A stretch of 39,062 nucleotides of DNA from CAYTET01 sp964436975 (GTDB lineage: Bacteria > Bacillota_I > Bacilli_A > Erysipelotrichales > Erysipelotrichaceae). Positions 16,007-24,796 of the stretch are shown here, piece by piece. Location: assembly GCA_964436975.1 (NCBI GenBank), contig CAYTET010000006.1, positions 1-39,062 on the forward strand, in the 5' to 3' direction. The notes below the pieces were generated by a model. The model did not search any database, was not told the origin of the DNA, and saw only the letters and a list, made by a program, of their open reading frames with translations. A program made the translations under genes and the position numbers. How positions within the stretch are numbered: position 1 is the first letter of the stretch; each line of letters begins with the position of its first letter.

Positions 16007-18187
16007 TCAATCCAGAGCATAGGGGTCAACATCAACGCTGATTTTCAGCTTGGCCCGGCTGACCCGCTGCTGCCGGTACCAGGACCAGACAATCTGGCGC
16101 ATGGCCGGCTCGTCTTTGCCCTGCATAATCAGCCGGTAGCGGTAGACATCGGCTTTTTTAGTCAGTTCGCTGGGCCCCAGCAGCCGGATGCTTTCATCCT
16201 GGCCAAGGGCTTGGGCAGCCTGGGCAGCCCCCTTCTGGGCCTGCGCCTGGTCTTTTGAAGCAAATTCAATTGCGATCAGATAGCGGTACGGCGGATACTG
16301 GCCGATATGGCGGAACTTCATCTCTTCATTGAAGAAACCGGCATAATCCTGCTTAACTGCCAGGGCAATGCCGTAATGGCGGCAGTCAAAGGCCTGCACA
16401 TAAACTTCCCCGGCCGTATCGCCCCGGCCGGACCGGCCGGAAGCCTGCACAATCAGATCAAAGGTCACTTCAACGCTGCGGTAATCCTGCCGCGCCAGCA
16501 GCGCATCGGCATTAAAAATTCCCACCAGGGTTACATTGGGATAGTCCAGACCCTTGGCAATCATCTGGGTGCCGATGAGAATATCGGCCTCGCCTCTTTC
16601 AAAGGCGTCCAGAATGGCGGCATGGCTGCCCTTGCGGGTGGTGGTATCGGCATCCATCCGCAGCAGGCGGGCCTGCGGAAACATTTTCTGAATCTCGGCC
16701 GTAAGCCGTTCGGTGCCCAGACCGTAATTCATCCATTCATGGCTGCCGCATTCCGGGCACTGCTGCTCAATGCTTATCCGGCAGCCGCAGGTGTGGCACA
16801 TCAGGACATTTTCCTGCTTATGATAGCTCATGGCGATATCACAGTGCGGACAGGTTACCACATAGCCGCACTTGCTGCAGCGCATAATCGGGGTAAAGCC
16901 CCGCCGGTTGAGCAGCAGGATGCACTGCTTATGATCGGCCAGCCGCTGGGCAATGGCCTGGCGCAGCGGAGCCGAGACAAAATAATTATGCTGGCTGATC
17001 TGCTGGCGCATATCAATGAGATGGCTGGCCGGCAGGTTCTGGTGAATCCGGTCCGGCAGTCTGACCAGCTGATAGACATTCTTCAGCGCCCGGGCATAGC
17101 TTTCCAGCGTTGGCGTGGCTGAGCCCAGGATAACCTTGCAGTGATGGGTCTGGGCTCTTTTAATAGCCACATCCCGGCAATTGTACTTGGGGGTGACATC
17201 CTGCTTGTAGCTGTGATCATGCTCCTCATCCATCACGATCAGGCCCAAATTGTCAAACGGCATGAAAACCGCACTGCGGGTGCCGATCACTATTTTCACC
17301 TGATGGCTGGCAACCAGCTGGTACTGTTCATAGCGCTGCTGGTCGGACAGCCTTGAATGATAGATGGCAATATTGGAGCCGAACCGCTCGGTCATCCGCC
17401 GCACCATCTGGGGCGTCAGGGCTATTTCCGGAACCAGGATCAGCACCTGCCGGCCGCTGTTGCAGACCTGGGCCGCCAGCTGCATGTATATTTCGGTCTT
17501 GCCGCTGCCGGTAAGACCGTGCAGCAGAATGACATCCCGGTCGCTTTCATTGATTTGCCGGATGGCCTGCTGCTGGGCATCGGTCAAAGGATAGGGTGCC
17601 GGTTTGATATCCAGACTGCCGACGGCGGCCTGGCGCGGGGAAGAACTGACCGCAACGGCGCCGTTTTTCTTCAGGGCATCAAAAACAGTGGGATAGCTTT
17701 CCCGGAAAAGCCGGCGCAGCACCGGACCGTTGGCCAGCATGCCAACCGCTTCACGCTGCTTGGCTGTGACAGCCTTGGTTTCATCAGCCAGCTCCACATA
17801 GTATTCTTTGACCGCCCGGCCCATGCCGGAATGCGGCTTAAGCTGTTTGGGCAGCATGACCTGAAAGCAGGCGATGGTGGGCGCAATGGTCCAGCCGGCC
17901 AGCCACAGCCCCAGCTGGTAGAGCTCTTCGTTGAGCACCGGCTGGTCATCGATCACTTCAATGACGTCTTTAAGCTGATAGCCCAGCTGCTCTTCCAGCC
18001 GGCTTAAATCGTCTTCAATTGTTTCAGTCTCATCCACAAAGCCGACCAGCTGCTGAAAGCCGAAAGGCACCCGGACCCGGACCCCCCGGCTGACGGTCAT
18101 CCCGGCGGCCAGCCGATATGAAAACGTCTGGTCAAGATCCATGACCGGATGTTCAATCCACACTTTGACAATCTGTATTTTATCCAT
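16007..18187 (-). CDS. priA: primosomal protein N' (PriA helicase)
   Basis: This 726-residue superfamily 2 helicase restarts stalled forks and loads the primosome. The 3'-DNA-end-binding domain occupies the N terminus. Walker A GLTGSGKTE lies at 224-232 and the DEEH box at 320-323. A cluster of eight cysteines, beginning CSKCGYVVTCPHC and ending CPECGS, binds two zinc ions. Helicase motifs V and VI include QASGRSGRGDTAG. It starts 33 bases after the gmk terminator region with only a weak ribosome site. The usual rpoZ and coaBC genes between gmk and priA are missing here. Confidence 0.97.
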   Translation of the reverse strand: MDKIQIVKVWIEHPVMDLDQTFSYRLAAGMTVSRGVRVRVPFGFQQLVGFVDETETIEDDLSRLEEQLGYQLKDVIEVIDDQPVLNEELYQLGLWLAGWTIAPTIACFQVMLPKQLKPHSGMGRAVKEYYVELADETKAVTAKQREAVGMLANGPVLRRLFRESYPTVFDALKKNGAVAVSSSPRQAAVGSLDIKPAPYPLTDAQQQAIRQINESDRDVILLHGLTGSGKTEIYMQLAAQVCNSGRQVLILVPEIALTPQMVRRMTERFGSNIAIYHSRLSDQQRYEQYQLVASHQVKIVIGTRSAVFMPFDNLGLIVMDEEHDHSYKQDVTPKYNCRDVAIKRAQTHHCKVILGSATPTLESYARALKNVYQLVRLPDRIHQNLPASHLIDMRQQISQHNYFVSAPLRQAIAQRLADHKQCILLLNRRGFTPIMRCSKCGYVVTCPHCDIAMSYHKQENVLMCHTCGCRISIEQQCPECGSHEWMNYGLGTERLTAEIQKMFPQARLLRMDADTTTRKGSHAAILDAFERGEADILIGTQMIAKGLDYPNVTLVGIFNADALLARQDYRSVEVTFDLIVQASGRSGRGDTAGEVYVQAFDCRHYGIALAVKQDYAGFFNEEMKFRHIGQYPPYRYLIAIEFASKDQAQAQKGAAQAAQALGQDESIRLLGPSELTKKADVYRYRLIMQGKDEPAMRQIVWSWYRQQRVSRAKLKISVDVDPYALD

Positions 18188-18211
18188 GGCTTTATTCTAG
18201 CACTGCCGGCG

Positions 18212-18244
18212 GTCAAAAAAAAGAAAGGCGGCCGGCCTTTCTTT
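18212..18244 (-). terminator. terminator directly after gmk
   Basis: Arms AAAGAAAGGC and GCCTTTCTTT (18220-18229 and 18235-18244) pair perfectly over 10 bp. On the minus strand they are followed by TTTTTTTT. It starts two bases after the gmk stop, so priA needs readthrough or its own promoter in the 32 bases that remain. Confidence 0.92.
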
Positions 18245-18245
18245 G

Positions 18246-18806
18246 TTACATATGTCTTTTGATAATCAGCGATATCAGCTGGGCAGCCAGTTCGGCATCT
18301 TCATTGCAGACAACGTATTTGTACTGGCTGATCATGTTCATCTCACGGTTGGCTTTGGAAAGCCGCTGCTGGATGATCTCTTCCGGCTCGCTGCGCCGGC
18401 CCCTGATTCTCTTCTCCAGTTCGGCCATATTAGGCGGAATGATGAAGATGGTCAAAGCATCGGGGCATTTCTCCTTGACCTGCATGCAGCCTTCAACCTC
18501 AATTTCCAGCAGCACGTTTTTGCCCATATTGCGCTTGTTCTCAACTTCGGAGATCAGCGTTCCGTAATAGTTGCCGACAAACTCGGTCCACTCCAGCAGT
18601 TCGCCATCCTTAATTGCCTGCTCAAAGCGTTTCCGGTCGACAAAATAATAGTCAATGCCGTCCCGCTCGCCGTTGCGGCGCTGCCGCGAAGTCATGGAAA
18701 TCGAATAAGCCAGATTCAATTCCGGGTCATCGATAAAATGGCTGCGGATAGTATCCTTGCCGACACCGCTGGGGCCGGAAAGCACGACTAACAAACCCTT
18801 TTTCAT
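18246..18806 (-). CDS. gmk: guanylate kinase
   Basis: This 186-residue enzyme phosphorylates GMP to GDP. The P-loop SGPSGVGKDT is at residues 10-19. The GMP-binding region follows with SMTSRQRRNGERDGIDYYFV and WTEFVGNYYGT, and the LID segment is RIRGRRSEPEEIIQQRL. A GTG nine bases upstream is in frame, but the ATG at 18806 gives the usual N terminus and has AAGGTGG upstream. It is divergent from rqcH across 86 bases. Confidence 0.96.
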   Translation of the reverse strand: MKKGLLVVLSGPSGVGKDTIRSHFIDDPELNLAYSISMTSRQRRNGERDGIDYYFVDRKRFEQAIKDGELLEWTEFVGNYYGTLISEVENKRNMGKNVLLEIEVEGCMQVKEKCPDALTIFIIPPNMAELEKRIRGRRSEPEEIIQQRLSKANREMNMISQYKYVVCNEDAELAAQLISLIIKRHM

Positions 18807-18836
18807 AAAAACCACCCACCTTCTCTTGCTGTTCTG

Positions 18837-18868
18837 ATTTTACCATGCTTTTATAATAGTTGTATAAT
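18837..18868. promoter_or_regulatory. overlapping divergent promoters of gmk and rqcH
   Basis: Plus strand: TTACCA (18840-18845) and a perfect TATAAT (18863-18868) with a 17-base spacer point to rqcH. Minus strand: TAAAAT (18837-18842) with an extended TGG before it, and TATACA 18 bases upstream, point to gmk. The plus -35 overlaps the minus -10, so RNA polymerase could occupy only one at a time. Confidence 0.6.
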
Positions 18869-18892
18869 GTTTATTAAAAAAAGGAGCGCCAT

Positions 18893-20533
18893 ATGGCCTT
18901 TGACGGCATCTTTCTTCACCAGGTAGTGGGCCAGCTGCAGTCTTTAGCCGGTCTGCGCATCAACAAGGTCTATCAGATCTCCGATACGGAGGTCCTGTTT
19001 AATCTGCACGGCCGTTCCACGGTCCAGCTGATGATTTCCTGCCATTCACGCTATAACCGCATCAACATCACAGCCCGCCAGTATCCCACCCGGCCCGATC
19101 CTTCCATGTTTATCATGCTGCTGCGCAAATATTTGGAAGGCGGCACCATCACTTCCATTGTCCAGGCCGGCCTGGACCGCTATCTTTCCATCAGCGTTGC
19201 CACCCGCAACGAGCTGGGCGACCGCATCACCATTGAACTGTATGTCGAGCTGATGGGCAAATATGCCAATCTGATTCTGGTCAGCCAGGGCCGGATTATC
19301 GACGCTCTCAAGCGGATCCCGCCCTTTGAAAACACCCGCCGCACCATCCAGCCCGGCGCGGCTTTTGTCGTTACCGACGGCCAGCCGGACAAAATCGACC
19401 CGTTTACCGCCCGGTCGGCCGATCTTAGCCAGGATCTGACCGCCCAGTTTATCGGCTTTTCCCCGCTGCTGGCCAACGAGATCACCTTCCGGATGAAAAA
19501 CGGGCAGAGCTTTGCCGGCATCATGGCGGCTATCGCCCAGTCGGACAAGGTCTATATCAGCACGGTTAAAGATGAAGACTTTTTCCATTGCCTGCCGCTG
19601 ACCCAGTTTGACGCTGTCCCGGTCGAAATGGACATAAACGAGGGTCTGGACCATTTATATTTTGTCAAGGAGCAGCGGGACCGGATCCGCCAGCAGACCG
19701 GCGATCTTTTCAAATTCACCCGCAAGGAGAGCAAGAAGCTGCAGAACAAGCTTGACAAGCTGCAGGACTCATTAAACCAGGCCAATGACTGTGATAAATG
19801 GCGCCAGTATGGCGATGTTCTGTATGCCAATCCCGGCGCCGCCACCAAGGGCGTCAGCCACATCCTTCTGACTGACTATCAGCAGCAGACGGTTGATGTG
19901 CCCACGGATCCCAAACTGGATTACCGCGCCAATGCCCAGAAATGCTACCAGCGCTACCGCAAGGGCATCAACGGCCGCAAGTTTATCGGTGAGCAGATTG
20001 AACTGGCCAGCGATGAACTGCACTACTTCCAGCAGCTGGAAGACCAGCTGGCGCTGGCCGACTTTAATGATGCGGTGGAAATCCGCCAAGAGCTGGAAGC
20101 CAATGGCTATCTGCATGCCCGCCAGCAGCGCCAGCGCAAAAAGAAGGCCACCGAGCCCCACTTTTTAACTCTTGATTTCCAGGGGCTGAAAGTGTATGTC
20201 GGCAAAAACAATCTGCAGAACGAATATCTGACCTTTCATAAAGCCGGCCGCAATGACACCTGGTTTCATGTCAAGGATGTCCACGGCAGCCATGTCATCA
20301 TGACCACCCCTTCTCCCGATGAGGCCCAGATCCGCTTTGGCGCCATGCTGGCCGCCTACTGGTCCAGGGCCCGCCAGTCCTCTTCCATTCCGGTGGACTA
20401 CACCCTGGTGCGCAACCTGAAGAAAATCCCCGGCTCCAAGACCGGCAAAGTCATCATGAAAGAATACCGGACCATTTACATTGACATCGATCTTAACCTG
20501 CTCAGCCAGTATCTGACCATCGACGTGCAGTAG
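18893..20533 (+). CDS. rqcH: ribosome quality control protein RqcH (NFACT family, FbpA-like)
   Basis: This 546-residue NFACT protein binds split 50S subunits carrying stalled peptidyl-tRNA and directs alanine tailing. The NFACT-N domain begins AFDGIFLHQVVGQL. The middle helical region includes the coiled coil around RKESKKLQNKLDKLQDSLNQAND (two heptad-rich halves, about residues 275-300) and a second helix pair near 360-410. The NFACT-R domain runs from about 420, with NDTWFHVKDVHGSHVI. AAGGAG lies six bases before the ATG. Members are also annotated as fibronectin-binding FbpA. It is the neighbour of gmk, as in Bacillus. Confidence 0.95.
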   Translation: MAFDGIFLHQVVGQLQSLAGLRINKVYQISDTEVLFNLHGRSTVQLMISCHSRYNRINITARQYPTRPDPSMFIMLLRKYLEGGTITSIVQAGLDRYLSISVATRNELGDRITIELYVELMGKYANLILVSQGRIIDALKRIPPFENTRRTIQPGAAFVVTDGQPDKIDPFTARSADLSQDLTAQFIGFSPLLANEITFRMKNGQSFAGIMAAIAQSDKVYISTVKDEDFFHCLPLTQFDAVPVEMDINEGLDHLYFVKEQRDRIRQQTGDLFKFTRKESKKLQNKLDKLQDSLNQANDCDKWRQYGDVLYANPGAATKGVSHILLTDYQQQTVDVPTDPKLDYRANAQKCYQRYRKGINGRKFIGEQIELASDELHYFQQLEDQLALADFNDAVEIRQELEANGYLHARQQRQRKKKATEPHFLTLDFQGLKVYVGKNNLQNEYLTFHKAGRNDTWFHVKDVHGSHVIMTTPSPDEAQIRFGAMLAAYWSRARQSSSIPVDYTLVRNLKKIPGSKTGKVIMKEYRTIYIDIDLNLLSQYLTIDVQ

Positions 20534-20539
20534 ACAGTT

Positions 20540-20568
20540 AAAAAGCGGGAAGCCCAAACGCTTCCCGC
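20540..20568 (-). terminator. strong minus-strand terminator past rqcH
   Basis: Arms GCGGGAAGC (20545-20553) and GCTTCCCGC (20560-20568) pair perfectly over 9 bp. The T run is on the minus strand (TTTTTAACTG), so it best ends a minus-strand transcript coming from 20570-21250, where no protein gene is seen. On the plus strand the hairpin follows the rqcH stop by 11 bases but lacks a T run. Confidence 0.8.
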
Positions 20569-21203
20569 CAATTATGATATTTAGATAAAGAACAACTTCT
20601 CATACGGGCAGGCTATGCTGATGATGAGTCTTTACGATGTTTTTCGGCCTTTCTTTCAGCCTGCCTCCGCTATAACATACCATTAATATCACAGGCACAA
20701 ATTATTCAATAAAGCTAGCCGCACGCCGGATTCTTTTCTTCAATGCGTCTGCCATACGAATCAATGCCTTTAAACACTTGCTATGTAAATATACGTAAGA
20801 TGTTGCTCAACATGAATCGTCGGACTGCTATTGACGGTGGCGTGCGGCTATAAACAGATTTATGCCGTATTCTCACAATCACTTTTCACTATAAGACATG
20901 CCTACGAATCCATGCATCCAATTCTTTAGACTATTCCAATATCCCGCGGAATTCTTTATGCAAATCGCAATGCCTGACAGCTTAGGCAATCATCCGCAAA
21001 ATCTTTTTTTATTTCTGTTGATAGGTATCAATGATCAGCGATGAATCAAGCTTTCAAGATTTTGGCAGCGCGGGACCCTGCCGCAACACAGTGCACTTCC
21101 AGACTGTCCATCGGTATGTACCATCAGCTTTGCAGCTGCCCTTTCTTCACCCATATAATGGCAGATTGCGCCAGATAATAACATTCTATTCTTTCCTTGT
21201 TAT
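20569..21203 (-). ncRNA. candidate large structured non-coding RNA
   Basis: About 630 bases carry no convincing reading frame, are clearly AT-richer than the neighbours and hold many inverted repeats. On the minus strand these include CAGCT-GCAA-AGCTG with a GNRA-type loop, ACAGT/ACTGT, GGCAG/CTGCC, GCGGA/TCCGC enclosing TGCCT/AGGCA, a 12-bp pair TAGCCGCACGCC/GGCGTGCGGCTA (20839-20850 and 20716-20727) and GGCAGGCT/AGCCTGCC near the 3' end. A plausible promoter (ATAACA, 17 bases, TATTAT) lies at 21175-21203 and the strong terminator at 20540-20568. I find no RNase P, tmRNA, SRP or 6S signature. Class is unknown. A decayed gene is the alternative. Confidence 0.45.
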
Positions 21204-21225
21204 TTCTGATATAATTATAGTGTTG

Positions 21226-21247
21226 GGGCGCTGAGCCCTTTTTATTT
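21226..21247 (+). terminator. short plus-strand terminator-like hairpin
   Basis: GGGC-GCTGA-GCCC followed by TTTTTATTTT on the plus strand. The stem is only four or five pairs. A TATAAT sits just upstream at 21210-21215. It lies 13 bases past the rapZ stop, where on the minus strand it lacks a T run. Function is uncertain. Confidence 0.45.
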
Positions 21248-21259
21248 TGCCGGCTTATC

Positions 21260-22123
21260 TCAGTAAGGCTGCTGGATATCACGGTGGATCACCACCACAT
21301 TGCAGTCATTGTGCTGCAGCCGCGCTTCAAAGTTGCGTACAAAGGCGACGGAGCGGTGATGACCGCTGGTGCAGCCGATGGCTATGTCCAGTTCCGCCTT
21401 GCCCTCTTCAACATAAAACGGCAGGGCATATTCCACCAGATCAATATATTTGTCGGCCAGTGTCCGGGCCTGGGCAAAGGAAAAGACATAATCGTAAACC
21501 GCCTGGTCCAGGCCGCTGAGCTGCTTCAGTTCGGCCACATAGTACGGGTTGGGCATGCAGCGCACATCCAGCACCAGATCCGCATCGGCCGGTATGCCGT
21601 TGCGGTAGCCAAAAGAGATCAGCTTGATGGTAAGCCCCTGGTAATCGGACTGCTTGAAAGTGTCGGTGACCAGCCGCTTAAGCTGCTGGATGGACAGGTG
21701 GGTTGTATCGATGACATAATCAGCCAGCGCCATCACCGGCCGGCACATTTCATAATCAGCATCAATGGCATCCGTCAAAGACAGCTGCGGATTTGAAACC
21801 ATCAGCGGATGGCTGCGGCGCGTCTGCTTGTAGCGATCCAGAATCGTGTCTTTCTCACAGCTGATGAAAACAAGTTTGCAGTCGATATGATCGGCCCGCA
21901 GCCGGGCAAATTCCGTCTTGAAGGTCTGAAACATATTCTGGCTGCGCGCATCAATGACAACGCACAGATCGCGGGCCACCGAATCATCCTGACTCAGCTT
22001 GGCCACCGGGGTCAGCATCTGCGGCGGCAGATTATCAATGCAGAAATAGCCTAAATCTTCCAGCGCGTTGGAAACCTGGCTTTTGCCGGATCCGCTTATC
22101 CCTGAAATAATCAGCAGGCTCAT
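21260..22123 (-). CDS. rapZ: RNase adapter/nucleotide-binding protein RapZ
   Basis: This 287-residue P-loop protein of the RapZ/YvcJ family has a UDP-GlcNAc/GlcN6P-sensing adapter role in enterobacteria; its role in Firmicutes is less clear. Walker A GISGSGKS lies at residues 8-15, followed by ALEDLGYFCIDNLPP. The C-terminal domain has DVRCMPNPYY and the conserved CTSGHHRSVAFV. In most Firmicutes it is followed by yvcK and whiA; neither is present here, so it is a single-gene unit. AAGGGGG precedes the ATG. Confidence 0.95.
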   Translation of the reverse strand: MSLLIISGISGSGKSQVSNALEDLGYFCIDNLPPQMLTPVAKLSQDDSVARDLCVVIDARSQNMFQTFKTEFARLRADHIDCKLVFISCEKDTILDRYKQTRRSHPLMVSNPQLSLTDAIDADYEMCRPVMALADYVIDTTHLSIQQLKRLVTDTFKQSDYQGLTIKLISFGYRNGIPADADLVLDVRCMPNPYYVAELKQLSGLDQAVYDYVFSFAQARTLADKYIDLVEYALPFYVEEGKAELDIAIGCTSGHHRSVAFVRNFEARLQHNDCNVVVIHRDIQQPY

Positions 22124-22151
22124 TTAGACCAGCCCCCTTCTGTGTATCCCT

Positions 22152-22218
22152 ATTCTACCATACGCACCGTCCAACAGACCAAACAGTTCTTTACATCAGC
22201 TTGGGCGGCGCTCATAAT
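22152..22218. promoter_or_regulatory. divergent promoters of rapZ and the PHP phosphatase gene
   Basis: Plus strand: TTTACA (22190-22195) and CATAAT (22213-22218) with a 17-base spacer. Each matches consensus at five of six positions, and the start falls near 22225. Minus strand: extended -10 TGGTAGAAT with its hexamer at 22152-22157, giving a start near 22145 for rapZ. No good -35 is seen for the latter. Confidence 0.6.
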
Positions 22219-22255
22219 ATAAAAAATGCGCCAATCGCAGTCAGGAGTCCCAACT

Positions 22256-23038
22256 ATGCGCCAGTCTTTCAACTATCATACCCATACCAGCCGCTGCGGC
22301 CATGCCAAAGGCAGCGACGAGCAGTTTGTCCAGGCCGCCATTGACGCCGGATTTGAAACCATTGGCTTTTCCGACCACGGACCCTACAAAAATCTTTCCT
22401 TTCCCACTGACCGGATGAACTACAGCCAGCTGGAAGGCTATCTCAGTTCACTTCATTCGCTGCAGCAGAAATATGCTGATAAGATCCGCATTAAGATCGG
22501 TTTTGAACTTGAATACTTTCCCGACTATCTTGAAGAAATGAAGGCCCTGCGGGCCGTATCGGATTATGTCATTCTGGGCCAGCATACCAGCACCATGGCC
22601 AGTGATTATGACTTCTTTGTCTTCAATAACGACGAGATGGCCCGGCGCTACTGCCAGCTGGTTGAAGACGGCATCGATACCGGTCTGTTTCTGTATGTCG
22701 CTCATCCCGACTGCTTCTGCGCCGGACGGCGGGACTTTGACCAGACCTGTGTTGAAATAAGCCACCGCATCTGCGCCAAGGCCGCAGCAGCCCATATTCC
22801 GCTGGAGATAAACCTGACCAGGCTGCGCAAAGACAGCCCGGTTGTATACAAGCAGGGAACTTTCTGCAAGTATCCCCACCGTCTCTTCTGGCAGATTGCC
22901 GCCCAGTATCCCGTCAAAGTGATAATCGGCTATGATGCCCATCTGCCGACCGACCTGCTGCTGACCGGCCCTTTGGACTTATGCGAAAAGGAAATCGGCG
23001 ATCTGCCTTTGACCTATATCGACCATGAACTTATGTGA
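22256..23038 (+). CDS. PHP-domain histidinol-phosphatase-like enzyme
   Basis: This 260-residue PHP-superfamily phosphoesterase resembles HisJ/HisK histidinol phosphatase. The metal ligands are placed as expected: HTH at residues 8-10, FSDHG, GFELEY, GQHT, AHPD and the terminal GYDAH. The first in-frame ATG at 22226 coincides with the predicted transcript start. AGGAG lies eight bases before the ATG at 22256, so I start there. No other histidine biosynthesis genes are near, so the true substrate may be another phosphate ester. Confidence 0.85.
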   Translation: MRQSFNYHTHTSRCGHAKGSDEQFVQAAIDAGFETIGFSDHGPYKNLSFPTDRMNYSQLEGYLSSLHSLQQKYADKIRIKIGFELEYFPDYLEEMKALRAVSDYVILGQHTSTMASDYDFFVFNNDEMARRYCQLVEDGIDTGLFLYVAHPDCFCAGRRDFDQTCVEISHRICAKAAAAHIPLEINLTRLRKDSPVVYKQGTFCKYPHRLFWQIAAQYPVKVIIGYDAHLPTDLLLTGPLDLCEKEIGDLPLTYIDHELM

Positions 23039-23068
23039 TCGGCCGGCTGACAGCCCGGTCCGTCATTG

Positions 23069-23110
23069 TAAAAAGCGGACGGCATCCATGTGATGCAATC
23101 CGCTTTTTTT
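23069..23110. terminator. bidirectional terminator between PHP gene and surface-protein gene
   Basis: AAAAGCGGA pairs with TCCGCTTTT around an inner GCATC-CATGT-GATGC hairpin. The T run on the plus strand has seven T, and on the minus strand five. It serves the PHP gene and may serve the convergent surface-protein gene. Confidence 0.85.
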
Positions 23111-23179
23111 GTTATATCTTATTCAGGCTTTGTCGCCCGGCAGTCCATAAACGATAATGTCACAGACTGAAAGTCCTTT

Positions 23180-24790
23180 CTATTCCGGATCTTTCTTTTT
23201 TGGCAGAATAATCAGGCCGGCTGCTCCGGCGGCCATTAGCACCGCATAGAGAAGAATGCTACTGTCGCCGGTATCGGGATATTTGGACCGAATCTTGACC
23301 TTTGGGGATTCAAAGGTCATGTATCTCTTGTAGGCCGTCGGATCAGCAATAAACTCCGAGGTGTTCATATACTCCAGGTAGGCCTCTTTATTGGTGGCGA
23401 TAGTGCCGCCGTTGACAAGTGATCCGGTAATGTACTTCTGGATGAAGGTGAACTCCAGCTTGTTGCCGACATCGACCGGTTTATTAATTTGCAGCGTCAC
23501 AGTGTCTTTGCCGGCATTTACCGCAGCCACAAACGGATAGACACCTTCCTCTGGCGTTCCGTACCCGGTGCTGCCGTCATCAAGCGGAGTGGCGGTCAGC
23601 TTGGTTCCGCCATAACTCAACTCAAACGAGCCGTCAACAAAGGTAAAATAAGTCGTATTAATCTGATCGGTCAGGGTTCCTTTCTGAACCGCATTGATGA
23701 TGTCACTGGTAATGGAAGCCAGCGATTTGCCGACAGCTGTTGAATCGGCCGCATACTTTGGCCCGATGTACTTCTCAAACCATTCACTGAATGACTTGAA
23801 AAGACTGCCGTGATTATCGACTGAGCCATGTTATGGTGAATAAAGCAGGTATTCATTGTATCCGGCTGTCTTCATATCCAGCCAGTCATTGCCGACCAGA
23901 TATATCTCTTTATCAAAAGATGTGGGTATGGTATCAGTCTGCGCTGACGGAATAAGCGCCGTGCCGGCGGCCACCGCTGCTTCGGCAGAAGTGTTGTCCG
24001 TAAATATCGAACCGGTATCATCCAGCGCCGTCAGCCAGGCCGCATTTTCAACCGTCTTTCCGGAGACCGGAATAATCATTTTGCGGATCAGGTCATCGAT
24101 GCTGGCAACGGTGTATGTCCCGGCGGCAATATTGCCGTAGCGGGCTAAGCCGTCATAGACCCAGGGGGCGTCAACAGTGCCACTTCCGGATACCCTGTAT
24201 AACTTGGCCAGCTCCCCGCCGGCCGTACGGGTAAACAGATAGCCGCGCAGGTCAGACAGCAGGATGAAATATTTGTTTGAAGCCGCTATCTCTTTGTCAT
24301 TGTCCAGAAGTGAGCGGCCAAGCATGACCCCTCCCTGCAGGTTAGTGCCGGAGCCTTCGGTGATGGCATTTATATCGGCAATCAGTTTGGCATAGGCCTC
24401 TTTATCTTCGGTGCTTACCAGACCATTGGACAGATTAGTGACATACTGATCGAATGTCACAATACCTATCTTGTATATTACCTCATCGGTATTGCCGGCA
24501 AGGGCCTCCAGCATGCCGACAAGACTGGTCTTGAAATCAGCATCTGCTGTGCTGGAGCGGTCAAGGACAAAAACCACATCCAGAACCGGCTTGACAGCCG
24601 TCGCTTCGCCCGGAATGGTAAATTTGATCTGGTATTCATCATTGCCGAGCGACTTCGCCGTTTTATCAGCGGGAATTTTAACCTCGGTCAGTCCCTGGGC
24701 CGGAGCCGCATAGGCCGTCTGGGTCAGAGAAACCATAAACACGGCGGCAGCCAGCATGACTGCGGCCATCCTGCGAAAATTCTTTCTCAT
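23180..24790 (-). pseudogene. von Willebrand A surface protein with sortase signal, interrupted by in-frame stop
   Basis: The frame runs unbroken from the ATG at 24790 to TAG at 23180 except for one TAA at 23831-23833 (codon 320 of 537). Both halves are in the same frame and no other stop occurs. The N terminus has a signal peptide (charged MRKNFRR, hydrophobic core, cleavage after AYA). A VWA domain follows, with LDVVFVLDRSST (MIDAS-like), GSGTNLQGG and ILLSD. After the stop the frame continues to a sorting signal, YPDTG, then a hydrophobic helix and KKK. GGGGAG lies six bases before the ATG. If not a sequencing error, the product is truncated at 319 residues and loses its anchor. Confidence 0.85.
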
Positions 24791-24796
24791 CTTCTT

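Noticed and set aside
20716..20850. 135-base segment flanked by 12-bp perfect inverted repeats, as a MITE or insertion element
   Set aside because: No flanking target-site duplication or transposase remnant is visible, and the repeats fit as an RNA helix inside a larger set of stems.
21035..21154. 39-codon minus-strand frame in the rqcH-rapZ spacer
   Set aside because: There is no ribosome binding site, it is Cys-rich without homology I recognise, and it overlaps several RNA-like hairpins. Better explained as part of a structured RNA or chance.
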